Of a stretch of 54,708 nt of DNA, positions 30,107-35,366 are shown in pieces. Source of the stretch: Marinicella sp. (GTDB lineage: Bacteria; Pseudomonadota; Gammaproteobacteria; Xanthomonadales; Marinicellaceae); the NCBI GenBank assembly GCA_028284365.1, contig JANQRW010000029.1, positions 1 to 54,708 of the forward strand. The letters run 5' to 3'. The notes below the pieces were generated by a model. That model worked only from the letters and a program-made list of their open reading frames with translations. It was not told where the DNA came from and made no database searches. Positions within the stretch are counted from its first letter, which is position 1. Every line of letters begins with the position of its first letter. The position numbers were made by a program, and so were the translations under genes.

Positions 30107-30134
30107 ATTTTATATGAAACGTAAAAAATATCAA
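30107..30134 (-). promoter_or_regulatory. Predicted cas9 operon promoter
   Basis: On the minus strand TTGATA (30134-30129) and TAAAAT (30112-30107) are separated by 16 bases, upstream of the cas9 ATG at 30082. The 11-base segment 30121-30111, lying between and touching the -10, is identical to the guide-like bases just before the degenerate repeat at 30245. Binding of Cas9 there would block RNA polymerase. Confidence 0.6.
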
Positions 30135-30148
30135 TAATTTTCTGCCTC

Positions 30149-30177
30149 TTGCGTGTTTTGTGTCTTTCAAATAAAAT
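30149..30177 (+). promoter_or_regulatory. Predicted promoter of a long tracrRNA form
   Basis: TTGCGT (30149-30154) and TAAAAT (30172-30177) are exactly 17 bases apart on the plus strand, so transcription would start near 30184. This would produce an RNA covering the guide-like segment, the degenerate repeat and the tracrRNA. Confidence 0.45.
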
Positions 30178-30178
30178 G

Positions 30179-30206
30179 ATTTGCTATGACTTTGAAATTA
30201 GCAAAT
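30179..30206. repeat. Inverted repeat at the presumed start of the long tracr form
   Basis: ATTTGCTA (30179-30186) and TAGCAAAT (30199-30206) are perfect 8-base inverted arms around a 12-base centre. It overlaps the expected transcription start of the long RNA, so it may be an operator or a 5' RNA hairpin. Confidence 0.5.
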
Positions 30207-30244
30207 AGAGAAGTTTGATTGTGTGTTTCGTCGCGTTTCATATA

Positions 30245-30278
30245 GTTGCGGTTTAAAATAGATTATTTTGAAATAATG
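30245..30278 (+). repeat. Degenerate type II-C CRISPR repeat upstream of tracrRNA
   Basis: The segment begins GTTGCGGTTT exactly as the array repeat and keeps TTTTGAA further on. About 27 of 36 positions match the array repeat with one gap. It is 5.6 kb from the array and in the same orientation, between the cas9 promoter and the tracrRNA. Confidence 0.8.
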
Positions 30279-30286
30279 TTAAATAC

Positions 30287-30315
30287 TTGAATTGCAAAAT
30301 GCTTAGTTATAAAAT
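30287..30315 (+). promoter_or_regulatory. Predicted tracrRNA promoter (short form)
   Basis: TTGAAT (30287-30292) and TAAAAT (30310-30315) are 17 bases apart, placing the start near 30322, at the first base of the anti-repeat. Confidence 0.6.
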
Positions 30316-30321
30316 AATGGC

Positions 30322-30410
30322 AGTACTTCAAAAGAATCGGTTTACTACCGTTAATAAGGACTGATAGTCCACCAAATTAGATAGCACGCTCTGGCGTGCT
30401 ATCTCATTTC
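30322..30410 (+). ncRNA. tracrRNA of the type II-C system
   Basis: The anti-repeat starts AGTACTTCAAAAGAA (30322) and stays complementary to the array repeat, with one bulge and a few mismatches, through TACCG at 30350. After it come a small hairpin GGACT (30358-30362) / AGTCC (30366-30370) and a strong terminal hairpin (30379-30404). This matches the II-C pattern of duplex, short stem and terminator stem. The predicted length is about 89 bases. It lies upstream of and divergent from cas9. Confidence 0.88.
30379..30404 (+). terminator. tracrRNA terminal hairpin
   Basis: AGATAGCACGC (30379-30389) and GCGTGCTATCT (30394-30404) form a perfect 11-base stem with a TCTG loop. The following sequence is T-rich but not a clean T run. 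It likely serves as both structural tail and terminator. Confidence 0.75.
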
Positions 30411-30513
30411 TCTGTTCTATATAATTTAATCCTCAGGAAAAATGGCTGTTTCTTGATTCCACTAAATAAAGAACTGAGTCATCTTTTTACGTCGCACAAC
30501 AATACTCAAGGTA

Positions 30514-30649
30514 ATTGTTTACATAAACCGAATAAACTTCTTCGTCTCCTATAGTTCCTCCACCATGGTTTTTTAGAAACCATAAATATGACTCTGAAAA
30601 TCGAAATCCAATTTTATTTTGAGTCTCTTGGGTAACTTGATCTGACACT
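30514..30649 (-). pseudogene. Fragment of a SMI1/KNR4 immunity gene
   Basis: About 136 bases are nearly identical (around six differences) to 32501-32636, the first half of the intact SMI1/KNR4-family gene at 32255-32731. The fragment lacks both the start and the C-terminal half. It is probably left over from duplication or recombination of toxin-immunity cassettes. Confidence 0.85.
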
Positions 30650-30707
30650 GTAAGCTTCCACATGAGTGCTACATCTTGAAAGTATATTTTTAGGGCAAAG
30701 GTCAGTA

Positions 30708-31661
30708 TTAACCATTTGGGTCTTCAAAATGATAGTAGTTTACTCTCTTTGCCTTTATTGTTAGGCCATTATAGTCTTCATCATCAGGATTAATATATTC
30801 AGCTGTGAAATCATTAACGCCTATATTGGGAAGAGGTACAATCATTTTTTCTTCAATATCAACAGAAGAAATGAACCACCATGGAAAATTTCGCATTTCG
30901 CAAACTACTTCGCGTTGTTGATTTTCAGGATTCATAGGGTTGCTACAGCGTATTGAACTAACACCAAGTATTTCTGAAGAAAATAAGAAATATTTATGAA
31001 TAAAGTAGTCTACAATTTTCATTCCATTGGTTTCTGATGTGACGCCAGGCCCAATATAAAAAATATCATTTAAATACAGATACTGTTGAGAAATCACATC
31101 AGGTCTATTGACATATGCAGTAATGTTCCACATTCCTTCCAAATCCGGGAATAAATGTTCAGATGAATCGAAATGCTGAGTTAGACCTACACCATATGTA
31201 AATGCCGCCATGTTCTGTACTTCACCATCATTAACAGAGACTCGAGCGTAATTAATTGACGTGAACTCTATTTTTATTGAGTCTCCAGAAGGTACATTGG
31301 ATGGAAGAGTATACGGTTCATTGAAAGAGTTCCCATCTCGAAACGAAGTAAATGGCGCTTCAACTTTCCAAATAACATCTGGGTCGTCTTCCACAGCTTG
31401 TAACTCACCTTGGAAAATCAACCATTGTTGGTCGCCAGCTTCATCATATCCAAAAAAGTACCCTAATAACCTGCCGTTTTGAACCTCTAATACATATCCG
31501 GTTCCCGGTTGTTCTGGATTAAACCAGGAGCCTGTAACTGGAATTGGTTGATGAATTGAACCATCACAATTATTACATGTAACTGTAGGCCCTTGTTGAG
31601 CATACAGCGAGAATGAGGTTAGAATTAATAGTAAATAACAAGATTTTTTCATAATATTCAT
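30708..31661 (-). CDS. Secreted hypothetical protein with a GSWFNPEQPGTGY domain
   Basis: The 317-residue product starts with a signal peptide (MKKSCYLLLILTSFSLYAQ). A CNNC pair follows, then GSWFNPEQPGTGYVLEVQNG and LLGYFFGYDEAGDQQWLIFQG. This motif (tryptophan, N-P, G-x-G-Y, then Y-D-x-x-G-x-x-x-W) recurs in many secreted proteins of gammaproteobacteria, where the domain's function is not known to me. The C-terminal half (from about 175) has no recognisable fold. It lies at the edge of the Rhs toxin locus on the same strand; its stop side faces the immunity-gene fragment. It may be unrelated to the toxin. Confidence 0.7.
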   Translation of the reverse strand: MNIMKKSCYLLLILTSFSLYAQQGPTVTCNNCDGSIHQPIPVTGSWFNPEQPGTGYVLEVQNGRLLGYFFGYDEAGDQQWLIFQGELQAVEDDPDVIWKVEAPFTSFRDGNSFNEPYTLPSNVPSGDSIKIEFTSINYARVSVNDGEVQNMAAFTYGVGLTQHFDSSEHLFPDLEGMWNITAYVNRPDVISQQYLYLNDIFYIGPGVTSETNGMKIVDYFIHKYFLFSSEILGVSSIRCSNPMNPENQQREVVCEMRNFPWWFISSVDIEEKMIVPLPNIGVNDFTAEYINPDDEDYNGLTIKAKRVNYYHFEDPNG

Positions 31662-32029
31662 AAGCAGTAATTTAATCTGGTGGCTGAAGTCATAGCGCTG
31701 AAGTTACTACAACCGCCTGCGTTGCAAGCCTTCACCTTTAGATACCATGTTCCTGATGTGACATTGATTTGTGAACTTGTGCCTGACGTCGTTGAAATAA
31801 TAGATGCACCGGAAAAACTCGAATTATTGGATTTCCATAATTCATAAAATGTTGCCCCACTTACGGTATTCCAGTATACACCGTTAAACCCATAACAAGA
31901 ATCAGAAATCACGCTAACTCCTGAAGGCGGGGTCGAAGGTGGAGGCAATCGGACGGGAGGACAGGCTGTCTTATGTGTTTGCATAGCCCTCAATAAGCCA
32001 TAAAAGTGAAGCTGCATCAGAACCGCCAA
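31658..32029 (-). pseudogene. Fibronectin III-like domain fragment, probably decayed
   Basis: The 123-residue frame contains one FN3-like unit: GVYWNTVSGATFYELWKS, then GTWYLKVKACNAGGCSNFS, ending in a SATRL strand. Its first 35 residues look unlike protein and are rich in proline. In the neighbouring frame, 31971-32099 encodes 42 residues that look more natural (MSFTGLQLPRGLGVLL, then EIGGSDAASLLWL). This suggests a frameshifted or spliced remnant of a larger secreted protein. No signal peptide is present. It ends overlapping the start of the next gene downstream by four bases. Confidence 0.5.
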
Positions 32030-32126
32030 TTTCTAGTATTTTGGCTCCATGTAATAGCACTCCTAAGCCGCGCGGCAGTTGTAACCCAGTAAAACTCATC
32101 CCATACAAAACTATTGGCACTGAATT

Positions 32127-32255
32127 TCAATTTTCCTCAATCCAAACTTCTTTGACCCAAGTTGCTAAATCACTCCATCTTTCATCAGTAGCGCCATCAT
32201 GAGACCAAAACCTGATTTCACCACTTTCATCCAATATCTTTTGTATTTTGAACAT
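32127..32255 (-). CDS. Small ORF coupled to the SMI1/KNR4 gene
   Basis: A 42-residue frame starts with MFKIQKILDESGEIRFW and ends with VKEVWIEEN. Its ATG overlaps the TAA stop of the SMI1/KNR4 gene by one base (TAATG), the classic geometry for translational coupling. It is acidic and tryptophan-rich with no family I recognise. It could be a small second immunity protein or the remnant of one. It is too short for usual ORF cut-offs. Confidence 0.45.
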   Translation of the reverse strand: MFKIQKILDESGEIRFWSHDGATDERWSDLATWVKEVWIEEN

Positions 32256-32731
32256 TAACTTACCCAAAAACTTTCTATTCTTTTAGCCAAGAATTCATAG
32301 AAATTATTAGCATATAAAACAGGTTCTTCACCGACACTCGCTGTGAAAATAGGACATTCAGCTCCATCAAACTTTGAATTTTCAAAATAAAAAAGCTCAC
32401 CATAATCAGTGAACATTACAACTAATGCAGTGCTAGAAATGTCTCCCTCGTCTTGATTAATGATGTGTTGTTGAGCAATATCATCAGAGGCTGGATGAGG
32501 ATTGTTTACATAAACCGAATAAACTTCTTCGCCTCCTATAGTTCCTCCGCCAAAGTTTTTTAGAAACCATAAATATGACTCTGAAAATCGAAATCCAATT
32601 TTATTTTGAGTCTCTTGGATAACTTGATCTGATACAGCAGATTCTACTGTTCCAAAATCAACTAAATCACTGTGTTTTTGTATCAGCTGAAATACATAGT
32701 CTTTTGTATATTTAGTAATTATTTGTTTCAT
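32255..32731 (-). CDS. SMI1/KNR4-family immunity protein
   Basis: This 158-residue protein shows the SMI1/KNR4 (SUKH) pattern: an N-terminal helix, IQETQNKIGFRFSESYLWFLKNFGGG with the family's tryptophan and F..GG turn, GGEEVYSVY, then VMFTDYGELFYFE. SUKH proteins are the most common immunity proteins of contact-dependent and Rhs toxins. It begins 20 bases inside the end of the Rhs toxin gene, so toxin and immunity are translated together. It should neutralise the LHH nuclease encoded by that gene. Confidence 0.88.
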   Translation of the reverse strand: MKQIITKYTKDYVFQLIQKHSDLVDFGTVESAVSDQVIQETQNKIGFRFSESYLWFLKNFGGGTIGGEEVYSVYVNNPHPASDDIAQQHIINQDEGDISSTALVVMFTDYGELFYFENSKFDGAECPIFTASVGEEPVLYANNFYEFLAKRIESFWVS

Positions 32732-34457
32732 ATGTTTTTGCTCTTTCTATCCAGTATTTTTCTCGCCACTTATTAAATTCTGCTCTGTTGATTCCAGATG
32801 GAATAGTGTTTGGGTTTATGTGAATGACTTTTTTATTTTTACTATGAAACCGTTGAGTTACTTCTGTAATTGATCCTTCATGACGCTGGGTCATGTGATG
32901 TAAGTTAACAGATTTCCCTGTTGGGTCTATAGGTGCTCGTCCAGCAGCCATTCTTTCCAGGTTAGTTCCCTTATGAACAACATTATTTTGTTTCCATGTT
33001 GTCATCATATCAGGATCAAACAAGTCATCCCTAGGAAATACTTTATTACCCTGAAAAACAATGGGTTCTTGTGTCCAATATTGGTAATAGTTTCTTTGGA
33101 CATCAACATCTTCGAAACTTCTGAAGTGAACTTTATTATCTGCACCTTCTGTAATTATGCCAGTAAAACTGTTTTGTGTTGCCATTATCGGCGGTTCAGG
33201 TAAATGGCTCTGAATAAAGTTTTTTCCTTTATTGTAAGTAATCTGCCCACCTTTACCTGCACCTATAGCTGTCAGTAAGCCGGTGGTTGCAAATCGTGCC
33301 CGTTCCTGTATCGGTCCTTCAAAATCACCTCTGGACTCCATTTCAGCAACAACCATCTTGTGGTTGTTGATGGCCGTTTGGACACTTTTAACAGGATGTT
33401 TTACAAATTCATAAGTGGCATCAACCTGTCCCCTTAACCTCAGCATCGAACCCCTGGCATACTTGCCACCTGTCGCTGCTTCAACATAAGTACCACCTAT
33501 GTCTTTGGCTGTCTGGATTGTTCCTGTTACAACATCACCAACAGCTTGGCCAATACCTGCATAGGCTGCTGCTTCGTTCTTGATGTCCTGGGTGTTTTGG
33601 GCAAGAATTTTAGAATCAGTCAATCCTGCTGTATGGCGATCACAGGCATAAGGGTCTATTTGATTGACCACACTTGAACAGCGACCGTCTTTGTCTAGGT
33701 ATTTGGTTGGATTGGCTCTGGCGTATAAATACCTGTGTTGCGTGGGTGGGTCATTTGCCACACCTTCAAGTGGGTCTTCTGAGATAAAAGCCCCAAGTTC
33801 TGAATCATAATAGCGTTGTTGTGCATAATAGAGACCAGTTTCATCATCGGCATAAAAGCCAGTAAAGCCAAACAAGCCGGCATGTGAGCCGTGTGTTCTG
33901 GTGATGTTACCGAAGGCATCATATTCAATGCGAGCGACCACCGAACCATCTTGTGCCGTGACTGCCACAACAGAACCCATGGCATCCAGCATATAATAGT
34001 AATTCTCTCCGTTTCTGGTTTCACCAATGGGTTCACCCTGTGCCCAATGATAACGAACCAGAACATTACTTAACACATTGGTTTCATACAAAAGATGGTT
34101 GCCATCATAATGGTAGCGTGTTTCCTGAATGTTTTTTCCAATGGGGCGGACTTGCTTGCTGATTCTCAATCCTTGAAAATCATACAGATATCTGGCAAGC
34201 CAAATTCCATTACGGCTCACTTCTCTTAAGTCGCCCCTCGCACTCCATTTGTATTCAGTTGTGACTCCGTTTTGAGTCTTGGTCCTTCTGTTGCCGTTTT
34301 CATCGTAAGTAAAAGTAACAGGATTGTTTGGGTCATCATCAGAAACAATTGATATGACTTGATCGCGAAGGTTATAGGTGAATGTTTTGGTGGAAGCCGA
34401 GAACCCACCGAATGAAAATAACAAAAACAAAAATGCTGTAACGAATTTCCTGTTCAT
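32712..34457 (-). CDS. Short Rhs-repeat toxin with C-terminal LHH (HNH-like) nuclease
   Basis: The 581-residue protein starts with a Sec signal (LFLLFSFGGFSAS). Residues about 25-255 are Rhs/YD repeats (for example YDENGNRRTKTQNG and YDAFGNITRTHG), ending in the conserved core junction GLYYAQQRYYDSELGAFISEDPL and YLYARANPTKYLDKDG. Residues after about 260 are the variable toxin part. Near residue 520 is SVNLHHMTQRHEG, the LHH signature of HNH/endonuclease VII toxins. The Rhs part is far shorter than the roughly 1000-residue cage of typical Rhs proteins, so this may be a recombined cassette carrying its own signal. A strong ribosome binding site (AAGGAGG) precedes the ATG. Its immunity gene overlaps its end. 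Confidence 0.88.
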   Translation of the reverse strand: MNRKFVTAFLFLLFSFGGFSASTKTFTYNLRDQVISIVSDDDPNNPVTFTYDENGNRRTKTQNGVTTEYKWSARGDLREVSRNGIWLARYLYDFQGLRISKQVRPIGKNIQETRYHYDGNHLLYETNVLSNVLVRYHWAQGEPIGETRNGENYYYMLDAMGSVVAVTAQDGSVVARIEYDAFGNITRTHGSHAGLFGFTGFYADDETGLYYAQQRYYDSELGAFISEDPLEGVANDPPTQHRYLYARANPTKYLDKDGRCSSVVNQIDPYACDRHTAGLTDSKILAQNTQDIKNEAAAYAGIGQAVGDVVTGTIQTAKDIGGTYVEAATGGKYARGSMLRLRGQVDATYEFVKHPVKSVQTAINNHKMVVAEMESRGDFEGPIQERARFATTGLLTAIGAGKGGQITYNKGKNFIQSHLPEPPIMATQNSFTGIITEGADNKVHFRSFEDVDVQRNYYQYWTQEPIVFQGNKVFPRDDLFDPDMMTTWKQNNVVHKGTNLERMAAGRAPIDPTGKSVNLHHMTQRHEGSITEVTQRFHSKNKKVIHINPNTIPSGINRAEFNKWREKYWIERAKTYETNNY

Positions 34458-34531
34458 AGAACCTCCTTTATATTTTTATCTGTAAAACCATACCACCGTC
34501 ATTACCCGGCTTAAATTATTATCGGTCCAAA

Positions 34532-34564
34532 TGTCTCACATTTCGAGACATTGTATCTTGTCTC
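34532..34564. promoter_or_regulatory. TGTCTC/GAGACA operator-like repeats
   Basis: Half-sites TGTCTC occur at 34532-34537 and 34559-34564, with the inverted half-site GAGACA at 34545-34550. The first two form a palindrome with a seven-base centre. A further TGTCTC lies at 34871-34876. They flank the start region of an HTH gene and lie in the divergent gap with the Rhs gene, so autoregulation by the HTH protein is plausible. Confidence 0.5.
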
Positions 34565-34577
34565 TAATATAGGGGCA

Positions 34578-34835
34578 GTGCTAAAATCTATTTACACAAA
34601 AGAAAGTGATGCCTTACGGGCTTGGTTGAAAACCAAACGCAAAGAAAAAGGTTGGTCACAAAGAAAGCTGGCAAGCCAGCTGGGCATCCATCATTCGATC
34701 ATAGGTAAAATTGAAACAGGCGAAAGACAAGTTAATGTCGTTGAGCTCATCAGGCTTTGTAAAGAGCTAGATGCGAATCCAGTTAAAATCATCGAAGAAC
34801 TTATGTCCGAATCTTACATATCTGAACCCAGTTGA
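34578..34835 (+). CDS. XRE-family HTH transcriptional regulator
   Basis: This small protein is essentially one helix-turn-helix domain: LKTKRKEKGWSQRKLASQLG, then HHSIIGKIETGERQVNVVELIRLC. The frame has no ATG before the domain. I use GTG at 34578, which gives 85 residues; TTG at 34551 would give 94. TAATAT at 34565-34570 is seven bases upstream, so a leaderless start is possible. It is divergent from the Rhs toxin gene and is preceded by TGTCTC-type operator repeats, so it may control itself or the toxin locus. Confidence 0.75.
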   Translation: MLKSIYTKESDALRAWLKTKRKEKGWSQRKLASQLGIHHSIIGKIETGERQVNVVELIRLCKELDANPVKIIEELMSESYISEPS

Positions 34836-34956
34836 ATAAATTTCAAAGCAAACCCAATCGATACGATGCCTGTCTCTTATTACTTGTATAGACCTCCTTT
34901 ATTAAAAGTATTCGTGCCTTTGTTATTGGTAATTGCTTTTAAGCAAAAACCAAAAG

Positions 34957-34988
34957 ACACCTATAGTGTGTAGACTTATAGTAGTCTA
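34957..34988 (+). promoter_or_regulatory. C-box-like operator upstream of the controller gene
   Basis: Two adjacent dyads: ACAC-CTATA-GTGT at 34957-34969 and TAGACT-TATAGT-AGTCTA at 34971-34988. GACT/AGTC arms around a TATA-type centre, in two boxes joined by a TGTA spacer, match the known operator layout of restriction-modification controller (C) proteins. The site is 18 bases upstream of the ATG at 35007. Confidence 0.6.
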
Positions 34989-35006
34989 AAAGCGAAATTG
35001 TGTCAA

Positions 35007-35225
35007 ATGGGTAAACGACGCAAATCAGCCAGACTTCAATTCGCTAAGAACCTCAAACACTTTAGGTTGCAGCAACAACTCTCACAAGAGAAACTCGCCG
35101 AACTGGCAGGTTTACACAGAAATTATGTCGGCTCAGTAGAAAGAGGCGAACGCAACATCGCCATAGACAACATCGAAAAACTGGCCAAAGCTTTAAAAGT
35201 TAGAGTCGTGGATTTTTTTCAGTAA
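35007..35225 (+). CDS. Small XRE/C-protein-like regulator (orphan controller)
   Basis: The 72-residue product from ATG 35007 is a single HTH domain (FAKNLKHFRLQQQLSQEKLA, GLHRNYVGSVERGERN, then IEKLAKALKVRVVDFF). Its size and the RGERN and VVDFF features match restriction-modification controller proteins such as C.AhdI and C.PvuII. The C-box-like dyads just upstream support this. Those proteins activate and later repress their own promoter to time restriction after methylation. No restriction or methylase gene lies next to it, so it would be an orphan or a repurposed CRISPR-island regulator. It precedes the I-F2 array by 141 bases. Confidence 0.75.
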   Translation: MGKRRKSARLQFAKNLKHFRLQQQLSQEKLAELAGLHRNYVGSVERGERNIAIDNIEKLAKALKVRVVDFFQ

Positions 35226-35366
35226 TATTGATTTGGCTTTGTATCAAAGGGTCATCTACAACAGTACAAATTTGTAAGGCCTTTTAGACGGGCATTTGAT
35301 TGATCTTTTTCAGGGAGAAGGTCATTTTATGCTGCTTGTTCAACAAAGGCTTATAGATGTAAATTA
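35226..35366. other. Intergenic, trailer end of the I-F2 array
   Basis: No gene is visible. A weak 5-base hairpin (CTTTG 35237-35241, CAAAG 35245-35249) follows the controller gene without a T run. Because the array is transcribed leftwards, this is the distal (oldest) flank. Confidence 0.35.

Larger units (their letters stand above)
30184..30410 (+). ncRNA. Putative tracr-L-like natural single guide RNA
   Basis: Reading the plus strand: guide-like sequence ending in CGTTTCATATA (30234-30244), a degenerate repeat (30245-30278), a linker, the anti-repeat (30322-30355) and the tracr tail. The degenerate repeat can pair with the anti-repeat within one molecule: UUUUGAA with UUCAAAA, then AUUAG-type and GCGGU-type blocks with a few mismatches. 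The result would be a self-contained guide. Its 11-base match to the cas9 promoter points to repression without cleavage, as established for S. pyogenes tracr-L and Francisella scaRNA. Ends and existence are predicted. Confidence 0.6.

Noticed and set aside
30408-30513. Possible gene between tracrRNA and the immunity fragment
   Set aside because: No frame with a start and plausible composition; only AT-rich sequence.
32063-32085. CTAAGCCGCGCGGCAGTTGTAAC resembles an I-F repeat without its loop
   Set aside because: The central hairpin is shortened, there is no second repeat-like copy or guide match nearby, and it lies within a decayed coding region. Chance similarity is more likely than a CreR-type mini-array.
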